Source: Acanthaster planci (taxonomy: Eukaryota; Echinodermata; Asteroidea; Valvatida; Acanthasteridae). Taken from it: a stretch of DNA of 64,000 bases. The notes below the pieces were generated by a model. That model was not told the DNA's origin, searched no databases, and was given only the letters and a program-made list of their open reading frames with translations. Made by a program: the position numbers and the translations under genes. This document shows, one piece after another, positions 40,101 through 51,269 of the stretch. The stretch spans positions 3,638,447 through 3,702,446 of the forward strand of contig NW_019091361.1 of NCBI RefSeq assembly GCF_001949145.1, read 5' to 3'. The number at the start of each line of letters is the position of its first letter. Position 1 is the stretch's first letter.

Positions 40101-43100
40101 ACAGTAGCGTGCCTCCACGAGTTTGCAACGCGTTGGCCAATCACAATGCGCAAAATCTGTCGATCCTTTCCAAACGCGCGTCGGGTCGACAGATTGTGCG
40201 CATTGTGATTGGCCAACGCGTTGCAAACTCTTGGAGGCGCGCTATTTTGAAGCGCCCTTGATAGTTATAAAAAGTAACGCAGTATTTGCAGCGTTGTATA
40301 GTGTATATCCAAATAAAGTTCGTGTACTTTAGTACAGTAAAATGACTGAAAAGGACTCAAAAATAAATGAAATGCAGTGCTCTGCCTAAGGCAACATTTG
40401 CCCCGCCTATAAACTGATAGATCACCCTTCAACTAACCAAATGCGCCCCTTTTCGATGTGGGCCTAATCATAATCTTTCGTACTCCAAACTTCCCCCGTA
40501 TATTTCTCTAGTTTTGGCACTTTCTTTTGGCTGTCCGTTCCTGTAGATTACAAAATTTCATCAGCTGATTTTGAGACGACTGAGCGCCAGATTAAAACCT
40601 ACCATCGGTTTGTAGAGGCGTCCAAGTTCGCTTTTGCTTTGCGGAGCTACCTTGGTGATGTGGAAGCGCCCGAAGTCCAAGAGGTAACCGCTCTTTTGCA
40701 GCAAAAATACAGTTTTTCTAGAAGACATTAACGTTTTCATTGAAATTATTCCACATCGAAAGTGAAAGTACTTGCTGATATAACAAATTCCTTAATTGAT
40801 AAGAAGTCGTTTTGCACAAGCATCATTTCCCATCTGATAAGCGCGTATGATATCTAAAATATTCGGATGACCTGGTCCGAGTCAGTCCAGAAGGTTCTTT
40901 GAAGCCGATTTAAAAAAACGAACATGCTTAGCAGTGGCGTTGCTTTTCTCAGAGGGTGAACGGGGGGAGGGTTCCCTTGCCCTTGCCCCCTTGGATACGC
41001 CAACGATGCCGATCAATCTCCCCCTCATATATACATGTATACTCTGTTTTGCGAGATTCTGAGATTTCAAATATTTTCACTGTTCCAAAAAAAGCTCGAT
41101 TCTACGTTTGCTCCTGAGAAGACGAAACATGAAGAAATGAGTTCGTCGTCCGAGCAGATGAGAACATTTTGAAATGAGTATCGTTCGATGGCAATGTCTG
41201 TGTACGAAGCAGGCAGGCCAACTGGTATTGTATTGCCAAGCAAAACCATAAAGGTGGTGTTATTCTATAAGTGTTCCTGTGGTCTGCCCGCTGAATAGAT
41301 CGAACAGCAGAAAGTTTATAAAGCCTCGCAAAAGATGCACAATATAATAAACAAGGGTACATAACCGTAATTTCAGCGTGTCTTCTTTAATGCCTGGCCG
41401 TCTCACGCGGGGGCTGCATGAAGAGAGCCACTGACAGTTAAAAACTGTTTATGTGACAGACAAGAGTGGACCCAGAACCAAATTTTCGGGGGGAGAGCAA
41501 AAGATTTGGACTTTTTTAATGCTATCTGTTATGGCCTTTCTGAGGGATGAGGCTACCTTGTGGGGCTTTTGCAAGCTTTTGTAAGGGAGAAATAAACCCC
41601 CAAAATTTCTTATTTATAATTAATTAGAAAAGTTTCGAATTTAGGAGGCTTGGAATGGCTCACATTGTCCCCGTATCTGCCCTTGGTGATAGGTAGCCAT
41701 TGTCTAAAATCGCAAATCTGGGTCATGCATTACTGACATTGAAACGTTTTGAATTCTTAATCAACAATTCATCTTAGTATTTGGGTTCATAGCATCCTAC
41801 TTCCACTTATTCTATCTCTACCTCACTTCACCTCCACCTCACTTCACCTCATCCCATTTCAACGTCAGCTCAAATCCCACTAAAAGTGACTCAGTAGCTC
41901 CACCTTCAGCAGGCAGGGTAGGTTCAAATAAGCTGCAATTTTTACTCAAGGAAATTACAAGGTTATTCGTTACAACGTTACATTCCAACGTGAAGAAGCC
42001 ATTTCACTTCCAAACGAATGAATATTGTCCCATGTATCGACTACACAACTTCATAATGAATTTTTGTAAATCTTTTTATACACTTCATAGCACGTCATTG
42101 CGAATATTTTTGGCTCCCTCCAACGGCAGGTTCTTGATAAGATGCGATCAGAAGAATATGCCAAAACAGTTTTTGCGAAGATACGCGAGGACGCGGTCAC
42201 CTTCGCCAATGCCTCCGGGTACGACGCACTCCTCAACACGGCGTCTCACAGCGGGGGTACCTGTCACATAAGTGTCGTGGACGAGTCCGGAAATGCTGTA
42301 TCTGTCACCAGTTCGGTGAATTATTAGTAAGTGCCAAAGCAAAGATGTATGGATACACCTGCTTGTGCCACAGGTTGTCATGTAGGTAAACAATTTTAAT
42401 AAGGAACAGATCAGTTCACACATTCAAAGGTTTCTGATGTGAACGTGTCTTGAGCAACTATCTGCACTTGTTAAATGTAAGAAATCAGGCGTCTTTCTGG
42501 ATACTCTCATTGAAAATTGCTCAGATGAAACCTTACATTTGTCAATGCTTGCCCTAACAAGTGAGGGCGCTGTGGCTGTGAGTTGCTGTTTAGGTCAGCA
42601 ATAGCTGTAACACTGACGTTTCTGTCCAACATCACACGTTTACGCAGTGCGCAAATTTGCATTAGTTTACCCTTTCGTAAACATCACAGTCGGCCTGAAC
42701 ACATATAGAAACCAACACTTCACACCTGTCCTGGGGCCAACACCCATTAAACATGACACCGCTGTTTATTATGTTTGCCATCCTGACAGTGAATCAGGGA
42801 AGGTACCTCAAGGAACCCTGTTCTAAAGATTCTCTTTCGAAGTTTGCTTGTGAGCAAGTGTGCATTAAATTGAATTGCTCAGCGAATGGTTCATCTTTTT
42901 TTTCACCTTCTACAAGATTCAACTTCCCCTGCTTAAACAATTATGAAGAGATTACAGTCAAAATATGACACCCTCTGTCAACTCTGTTGACTTCTTGCAG
43001 CTTTGGCAGCATGATACTGTCGAACACGACGGGTCTTATTCTAAACAATGAAATGGCGGACTTCGACACTCCGTCCAGCCAGCCAGCCTCGTCGGCCAAC

Positions 43101-44758
43101 CACGTGGCGCCCGGAAAGATACCCCTGTCGGCCATGAGTCCGGTCATCGTTGTGAAGGAGAACGGTGGCGCCGAGCTGGTGGTGGGCAGCGCCGGCAGTC
43201 GCGCCATCATCACCACCAATGCGTTGGTGAGGTTAAGAAAAAGAAAACCCGCAGCTCTCTCTGATAACCTGCCCATGGATTTTCCCAAACATAAGCGTTT
43301 TGTTCAGTTCTGCTCGTTTTAGATGAGATGAACCGAAGTTTGAAGATGCCGACTCAAAAGCTTCTGTCCTTCAAGAAATAATTTAATGAACTGCAACTCC
43401 GTATATAATTGTAGGTAATACCAGCCAGAAAGGAATATGAATGATAACGCAGAGTTCTCAGAATTCACCAATTTTGTGAACTCGGTGTCAGGCATAGTAG
43501 TTAAGAGACTTTTTAAAGCAATGACTTACATTTTTTACTGGTAGCCTAGTTCTCTAAAGCTGGTAGGTCTCGTTTTGGGTCTTCATTTCAGGTGGCATTG
43601 CGATCTGCTTTCACCGACGCATCACTCAAAGACATCATCGATGACAAGAGAATTCACAATCAGCTCCAACCAAATAATGTGGCAGTGTACGAAAACGGGT
43701 TTCCAACTGTAAGTATATGACTCATTTGAAGATTCCTTGTCAGGGTCTCATACTGTGCCGGAAAGTGATCGGCTACGACCGGCAGTGGAGTGGTTGCAGC
43801 CGGCTTTGTATGTCTTTATTACTTGTCGTAGCCACATTGCGCACTGTGGGATGTAGCGGTGGCTTTCTCCTACCTCTCAAAATGATTACATTAGTTTTAT
43901 GCCCATCGTCGAGAATTCGGCCCATTAAATCTATGAGGGTATCCTCACTATTTACCTCGAGCAGAAGCACCCTTTCATCTCTTGAAAAGAGCCGTATTGG
44001 TCGGGAGTGTTCATTTTGCGACGTACAGTACATTTCATAGTCGTTCGTGAACCAGCAAAGTTCACTTCCGACCAAAGGAACCTCCATTGCTAAGAAAATT
44101 GCGCCCCCTCTTGGATCAGATCGAGGCTCATAGCACAATAACAAGGATGAAAACAAAATTAATGCACCTTGAGTTAGGTTGTCCTCTTAGGCTATAAATA
44201 AGGGACTGAAAACAGACTGATTTCCATTTTCTGTGATTCATTTCTGTTATGTTGAAAAAGTACGGGCGAGAGCGCATGCATAGTCTTACAATATACATGT
44301 ACGTAATACTTATTGAGCTCTTTATTTCGAGCGACGACTATACAGTTGCCTAAAGTTCGAACCTGTAGTTTGGCCGTCGTCACTCGAACGATGGAATGCT
44401 GGATTATTTAGTCGACCATTTGGAACATGGCCCTTGGGCACTCTTTGCATCGCTGGTTATCGGTATTCTTTTTTGTAATAAAGTAAAGAGGCAGCCACTG
44501 ACACTCTCTGCAACTTATAATGTTTGAACAGGAGCACTGAAAACGCATTTATAAATCGGCACCTTACACCGTGATGTGGTTTAATTGTCGGTACTTATAC
44601 TTTGTTGTGGACAGGATGTGGTAGACGGCTTGGTCAACATGGGTCACGTGGTGGAGAGCAGAACCCTGATTTCCGTCGCACAGGCTATTAAAAGATCGGA
44701 GGATGGATGGACAGCGTACAGTGACCCCCGTAAAAAGGGACAAGCAGCAGGCTACTAG
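31159..44758 (+). CDS. GGT: Gamma-glutamyltransferase (glutathione hydrolase-like), GGT-B, conventional pocket
   Basis: Eleven coding exons join in frame to 630 aa: 31159-31322, 31644-31826, 36506-36711, 37960-38167, 39108-39268, 39608-39757, 40547-40683, 42130-42326, 43001-43226, 43592-43708, 44615-44758. The ATG has A at -3 and G at +4. Exon 1 gives an acidic cytoplasmic tail ending KKKRRGR; exon 2 a single anchor (VIVLVVAITIAITFMVVVAV), so it is type II with the enzyme outside. Then come SSGLGGGMFML, MARERAP, VPGELSGMWEAHQRYGRLPW, the self-cleavage motif GGTCHISV (Thr codon 42259-42261), NNEMADF and a C-terminal AAGY. The residues matching human GGT1 Arg107, Asn401, Glu420, Asp423 and Ser451 are all present; Asp422 and Ser452 are Ala, and the residue after the nucleophile is Cys. 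It should cleave gamma-glutamyl bonds of glutathione and conjugates at the cell surface. GGT1, GGT5 or GGT7 orthology is unresolved. Confidence 0.93.
33345..33575. repeat. Dispersed TACATGTA cluster in GGT-B intron 2
   Basis: CCATGTACATGTACTGG near 33345 and a denser run near 33525-33570, with ordinary sequence between. Confidence 0.6.
35192..35291. repeat. G-rich degenerate tandem repeat
   Basis: Four loosely repeated blocks of a G-run followed by ACA/CAA/CAG and TTTACC or TTCACC, in GGT-B intron 2. G-runs of 4-8 bases are compatible with quadruplex folding; no coding sense is seen. Confidence 0.5.
38791..38976 (+). mobile_element. Repeat family 3, copy 1
   Basis: It shares GAGCAGA.GCACCC, TTGAAAAGA, GAGTGTTCATTTTG, CATTTCATAGT, GAACCAG and GCGCCC.CTCTTGG blocks, in the same order and orientation, with 43957-44128. 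This copy is in GGT-B intron 4. No terminal repeats are obvious. Confidence 0.65.
40101..40248. mobile_element. Foldback MITE family 1, complete copy 3
   Basis: The arms are AGTAGCGTGCCTCCACGAGT to the left and TTGGAGGCGCGCTATT to the right. Both carry GCAACGCGTTGGCCAATCAC or its complement, and GTCGACAGAT lies next to the loop. It sits in GGT-B intron 6 and differs from copy 2 by scattered changes. Confidence 0.85.
43957..44128 (+). mobile_element. Repeat family 3, copy 2
   Basis: Second copy of the repeat at 38791-38976, in GGT-B intron 10. It ends in GCGCCCCCTCTTGGATC. Confidence 0.65.
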
Positions 44759-45694
44759 AGCATCAGTGCATGGCGTCGATGCGAAAGCCGTTTGTAGTTA
44801 TAGTCCGGTTAGAGTATCACCGGACATTGCGATGGAGAAAGAAGTGCACTGGCAAGACAAAAAAAGAAGGAATTTAAAGAATACGCCCTAGGATGGGAGG
44901 CTGTTCACTGATTGGCCAAGCTCGTCGATAAACCTCGGGCGGCCATCTTACTTCATCCTAGACTTGGTAGCAAGTCGGTATTGAGTCGGGTTTGTTATCA
45001 ACATGCAATCCACACGGTACACGTGTACATGTATTTGCGCGGAGACGCTGGCCAAATCGTCCAAGATCAATCTGAAATTGTCCTTGTGTGTTGCTTATCT
45101 CATGGTTATATTAGACCCACACCGATGGATTTCGACTGAAGCTCACGGACAAAAGCGGCCGTCTTACGACTTGTCATTAAGTCTAACTGCAACCAGAACG
45201 CCAAATCTCGATACATCCTTTGAGCACTTTATTGCTACGTGGTGCATAGAGAATCTGGCCTCGGTGATTTTAAGACGAAATCGGTCTTCAACTCCTTCGA
45301 TGTACTCCAGATTGCGTGGTATTGGTAGCTTGTTGGATGAAGCACGATGGCGGCCGGTGGCTGTAACTTGCCAAAGGCTGTCCTCCCATTCGGTGTACAG
45401 AGATCAATGATGGGCGGCGGTTCGTCGACTTTTCCTCATTTATATCCGTTGCCAACAATTTGTCGATTGTCCTATGATGATTTTTAAAATAATGATTTGA
45501 AAGTCTGTCTAATGTTAGGCTCTCATATCGCCTGTATTTTTATGAGTATTCTGTTCTGAATCCAATTAATTTTAACCATTTCATACTGTGAAGTAGTTAC
45601 TGTATAGTTTAATGTGTATTATTAAAAATTACGCTGTTTACAATTAAAAAACCACAACAACTTAGGCCCTATATTATTTGACCGCTATGAATCT

Positions 45695-45700
45695 AATAAA
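45695..45700 (+). promoter_or_regulatory. Candidate polyadenylation signal for GGT-B
   Basis: First AATAAA I see past the GGT-B stop, about 0.94 kb downstream. Weak evidence on its own. Confidence 0.25.
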
Positions 45701-46697
45701 ATAGAAGGTAATCACAAGTCAAACTTAGCCATAAATCTGCTGGACTGACCTTACTCTGTTATCTTCAGCAGTCTATCTCCAGGTTGCAAGATGTTTACGG
45801 AATGGAATCCTTTGTTACTGGATAGCCTTCAAATCGCGGTCTTGAGCTGTGATTTATGCCAGTTTGTGTGTCACAGAAAAGTGCTATGAAGAGAGTGGTA
45901 ACTGGTGTTGACAAGTAAACTTTTTATTTCGTTTTCAACAAGTTCAATCCGAATGTGCATGTGGACAGTTCTCTCTTCAATTTTGTTGCAGCGTCTGAAC
46001 CTTAAATATTTTCTTTTATAACTCGTTATTAGTTAAATACTATACACGGTTGCATGGACGCGTTACGTCTTTAAGTGATTCGTTGAACTATGGGATACGT
46101 CCAAACTCGTGAATTACCTAAAGCAGTTTTATTCGATTAGTGTTCTTCTTCTTTAAATGTAGCTGTATCTTTTATTAACTCTCAATAACTACATTAATCT
46201 GTTCATTTCGTAATCGATTTAATGTACGCATTTTTCTTTAAAAGAGTGATTTTGCCAGTTTTAGGAGCACAGTTTAAGTTCAAGTTTATAAGAAGTCACC
46301 GTCACCACAAGTTGTGCAAAAGTGACAATATGTATTGAAAGCATTTTACAAAGACTGCAGAACGTTGTCAGAATCGTGGAGCACTTAAGGAAATAAGAAA
46401 ATAAAGGCGATTTATACAAGAATAAGTTGTATATATTTGAGAACATTGACAATAATATCTGAAAGTCTGCGGAAATGCGTTTGGAAAACTTCGGAAAGTT
46501 TTGAAAATGTTAGAAACAGGATTTGTTTTGGTGACGTCATCGAAGGTCTACTGGACATTCAGATCCTCTCAGATAGACTAAACCTTTAAGTCTGGAGACC
46601 ATGCTTTTGAGGGGAGAATAGTATGTAGGCCCTTAAGTGACATAACGAATTTTGAATATGTTTTGCGATGTTGCAAATTTATTCTCGACTAGTGGTG

Positions 46698-46885
46698 ATA
46701 TACCCAGCAAGAAATGAGACCGCGGGGTACCCCCCCCAACATGTCCAACCCCTATACACATTCCAGACTATTGTTACTTAACACATCACCCAAGATGTGT
46801 GAAAGGAATTCCCCAGATTCCTGCGAGATAATGACCAACATAAAGCAGGGGGGGTTCTCTCCGTCTCATACCTTGCTGCATATGA
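46698..46885 (+). mobile_element. MITE-like family 2, copy 4
   Basis: The best preserved copy: the left end ATACCCAGCAAGAAATGAGA and the right end TCTCATACCTTGCTGCATAT form an imperfect terminal inverted repeat. The inside has CAACATGTCC and CTATACACATTCCAGACTA. Confidence 0.75.
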
Positions 46886-49800
46886 GTGGTGAATATTTTT
46901 GTGGCGTCGCTAGTTCATTCACTACGGTCGTGGGCATTTTCAGGACGTCGTGAATTTATTTGCAACCGGTTGTTAGTATTTTTGACGTGAATTTTTTCAC
47001 AACGCAGTCGTGAATATTTTTGAGACATCGTGAATATTAAGTCAAAACTATAAATTTTTTCATTGATTTTTTTCAGTAGCTGGAGGGTATTCAAACAAAC
47101 AGGTGATTGAGGGCATTTTGCATAACGATTGGATTCCTGATTCGTTGTGTAGCATGCTCTGTTGTCATAGTATATCGGCTATTCCAGGATGCACACTGAT
47201 CCATTCAAGTTTTTAAGAAAAATATTTACGTGAAATTCACAACCTGCGACCAGTCGCGAATTTTTCGCGATGCCGGAAATATTTTCGCAAGGTCGCTAAA
47301 ATATTTGTGAACTAACTTAAAGTGTCGCATTGTGTATTTTTGACCAGTTATGTCGCTTTAGGGCCACCACATAACGACTATTTAAAATGCATGTAAATGG
47401 TTTCGAAGGGTCTATGCAATGAAAGTTAGACTTACGCGTAATTGGTGCCACTGTGCGACTGTTTATTCTTTCGTCATATTAATACTTGTTGGAATAGAAA
47501 TTGTAATTAGAGTCGTCATTTGAAATTGGCCATGCTTTTACAGACAACTGAGGGCGCTGTTGCTGTAATCTCACTCCTGATTATTTTCATCGAAGTTGTT
47601 AACCAATCGTTTAAATACTCAATGACATTTCTGAGAAAATGTTATTCATCGACATATTGCTATACAGTCGTATAACAATGAATTACCGAAGAAAATGACA
47701 TGTAGGTCAGGAGCACAATGTCTATTCAAGCAAAAATGTTGCTCGGAAGACAACGAAAATTGAGGGTTTCTTCTTTACATATATTACAGTATTGCTCATG
47801 AATAAAGAAATTTGAAAACCAAAAGAACGCCAAAATACCCAAAATACAAAACTGAGCATGAAGTGATTGGGTCACAAAGATGCATTTTCAGTTATTGTAT
47901 TCAGAAAAATGCATTTCAAATAAAGAGCCTTTGCTGGCTTCGATTGAAAATGGGAAACCACTGGCTAGCTGCTCCGTGCAACCACTTCCCGTAGTCTCGG
48001 GTGCAGTCTCCTTCGCAGTCAGTCAAGACCTCTGAAATTACACTGGAGCGTTACGGGATGCAGACCAGTAAACGGTCCTCAAATTACCTGCATAGACCAA
48101 ATCACAATTCGCATGCTGTCAAATTCTCTGCTGGTAGAGCATGGATGGTTTATAGACAGTGAAGACAGAGTCGACTTCCAGGACCTCCAGCTTGTATTTC
48201 TCAAAACATTGGTCAGCACAGGATTCTCCAAATTGCTCGAATTTGCAACGGAGTGTAGGCACCAATCTTGAAAATGGTGGTGGGCTGTTATAGAGGTGAC
48301 CATCTCTGGATGAAAATATCTTAAAAAAAAATCATCATTTAAGCAACTAAAAACGGAAAGCAAAACGAATTAGATAAGTTTGATATTTGTCTTGAACACC
48401 TGAGAAACTTCTGAGAATTCTTTTAAGTGGGTCTATTGATCACACGGCAGCTTATCTACTGGTCTGCAACTAATAGTTTCAAAATGGCAGCTTCTATCTT
48501 ATTGTGTCTGAGGTGTTCGAAATGACTCACTGTGGTCTATATATGATAGTCATGATATTGAAATTGTGGAATCTGATATCTTTATGAATCTGTGCATATC
48601 TGAGTTTGTGTAGACTAGATAGGTTTGCAGATATATCTCTTTGGTGAGTATGTGGTTTCCAAAAAGAACCGATGGTACTCAACGTTTCAGCAGTATGCTC
48701 TGTCCGTCGTCAGGAGACTGCAGAGGGTCTAGTGATGAGGCAGTTTGTCTGAGTTTGCTGTTTTTGCCAGGTTTTGATTAAAGAGCGACCCCAACGGTGG
48801 TGAAAAAATGGGAAATGCAGTTTAATATACTCACGTGGTATCTAAGTAATAAGTTATTTATGTAAAGTGGCGCTGTGACTTCTGAATAAAATAGCAATAA
48901 TGTGATTAAAATAAGGACCAATTATGCGGGTTTTTCAAAAACTGTCCACCCTTGTACCGTTGGTGGCGCTACGCAGAAGTGCTTTTGATTTCGTACCACG
49001 TGGAAACGAAAAACGTCATGACCTCTCAGGACCTGGTTTCGTGGAAACGTTTTTGTACAAAGGCCTGCGTGCCTGAGCTGTACGGCCTATGGCCTGACAC
49101 TTTTTAAGAAAATAAAATAACAGAAAAACATTGAAAACATCTGTGATTTAGTGAAAGTATTTATTTGTATGAAATGCAATTTTGATGAGAGCCTAATTGG
49201 ATTAAAATATTTAGTCCTCAGTAAGATAATTTTACATGCATAGTACATCTCATGAAATTTTCACAGAGCCCTGTGCATGTTATAAATGTGGAATTGGAAT
49301 TTTTGAATACAAACGGGGAAGATTGAGCTGATTAAAAGATTATGGAATATTGTTCGATGGATGCAATTTTACAGACAATTAGTATGTCAGTTGCGTATCC
49401 CCTTCAACCTTGATTGGAAACAATGAGGAAGGACAACTTTGAAAGTAAAACATCTTGAAGAAAAGGCTGCATTGCGTTAGGAATCACGCAGTATTTATTG
49501 GTTTATACAAACGTTCGGACATTTGCGAGGGGGAGGGGGTCCAACAGGGGCCATGCCCCTGAAAGAAGACGCACTTTTCCTTTTTATGTATTTGAAAGAT
49601 ACTTACAAAGGCGATTCGGGGGACTGGTTCATCCTTTCTTCCAAAGGTTTAAAAAGCCCGAAAGTTAACCTGATGCCTAACAAACCACACAAAGTAATAG
49701 TGAAGAATTTCTAACAACGTATGCTACCCCCCCCCAAAAAAATTTGGATCTTTTGGTTCTGGATCTTTCCTTACATTTCGAATACATCCGACATTATCTT

Positions 49801-51269
49801 TAAGTTGAATTGTCATTTTACAAACGGGTAGGAAATTATTCTTAAAGACAACGAGGCACTTTCATGTGACATTATGCTGCTATGCTGAATACAAAACTTG
49901 TAGGCCTATGTTTTGGATACCATGGTTTCAATCTTGCACAAAATAAGTCAAATCCATCCTGGCACATGCTATCACACAGCGGTGTTCGTGAAACTGGCGC
50001 AAGAAAACCTTTTTAAGGCCCTTGGTCACATATCTTGAACGACACTTTTACACTGATACCTAAAATCCCTTCCTTCATTAGTCAATGTATCGGTGAAAAG
50101 CCCCCTCTCCTTCTCCTACAAAAAAACTTTTTTTCAAAACACTAAAACAAAAAACCAAAAAAAAAATCGTCGGGATTAAACTCATGCCAAAGCATGGCAG
50201 ACACATGCCAAGGTGGTATTTCAGATGGGTAAATTTGGAGTGAGCAAAATATTTCACTCAAATCAAACAGCGCCCTCATATTCTCGTATTGTGCCTGCCA
50301 TGCCTCAAAAAGGCTGGTAATATATTTACTTGTCAAATCACTGTCTTGAATACCGTCTCTTTTTCATTGGGCCAAAGAAATCACGTGACACGTTCTACCG
50401 ACAACTCACGTAAGTTTCCTCCCTCTACTAAGTTTTGCTTATTGTTTAGGGCTGAACACTGTCCAGCTTTGGTGACGGAAACGAGAAGTCTGGTGGAATT
50501 CTTTTGTTATTCAGTCAATTAATGTATTCAAATTTGCAGTAGCCTTTTTTTGAGCAGTGATTTTTGTTGATTTCCTCTGTTCTTGTAGAAAATCATGACA
50601 TGCTTGCCCCCCCGGGGTCACATGAATGTGAAACCTTCAAAAGTAAAGCCAACGCCGAACGGTCACGCTATTGCAACTGGTTAAACGCGCTCCAACCTAG
50701 AATAATTTGCATTCATGTGCAAATTGGCCTTCAGGACCCAATAGAAAATACAAATTCATTTTTACCCTCACCACAGCGTGAGGACAATTAACGACTCACA
50801 AAAATGAATATGCCTCGTCCGCAGGCTTACGTGCTGTATCAAGTTGCTCATAAATATTACTTTACTGTGGAATGTGAACAAAAGCGCTCATATAAACGTG
50901 TCCGCTAGATTGTCTCATATGTCAACGTTATTACGGCGTCGGTAATTCGAGGGCCAATCATCCGTGAAGTTGGGAACGAGGCAATCGACATCCTCGCGCC
51001 AAGGCAGAAATACCGGGTGAATCGCAGGGATATTGCACGTAGAGAGTAGAACAAAGTCAGTTGGCGACTTGGCACCATGTCTTCATGACAACTGGCAACA
51101 GGACTCAGACAAGATACAGTCGGCCAAACACCGTTTTTCGTATATGTTACTTGCTTTGAGATCATGTTCAAAACTACAAACCGAAAGGACCAGCAACTGG
51201 ACAGGTAAATGTGGGAAACAACCGGTTTTTCTCGACGAGCAAAATCATAACAACACATCATATTGAAAC

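Larger units (their letters stand above)
44759..51269. other. Gene-poor stretch between GGT-B and GGT-C
   Basis: It begins with the presumed GGT-B 3' untranslated region. A 135-codon ORF at 45003-45410 has no recognisable domain. There is one MITE-like copy (46698-46885). An upstream exon and promoter of GGT-C may lie here unseen. Confidence 0.45.

Noticed and set aside
45003-45410. 135-codon ORF after GGT-B
   Set aside because: No domain, start in a TACATGTA-like stretch, and in the expected 3' untranslated region.
51033-51200. Upstream exon for GGT-C ending at an ACAG/GTAAAT site near 51207
   Set aside because: Its phase does not match the acceptor before 51341.
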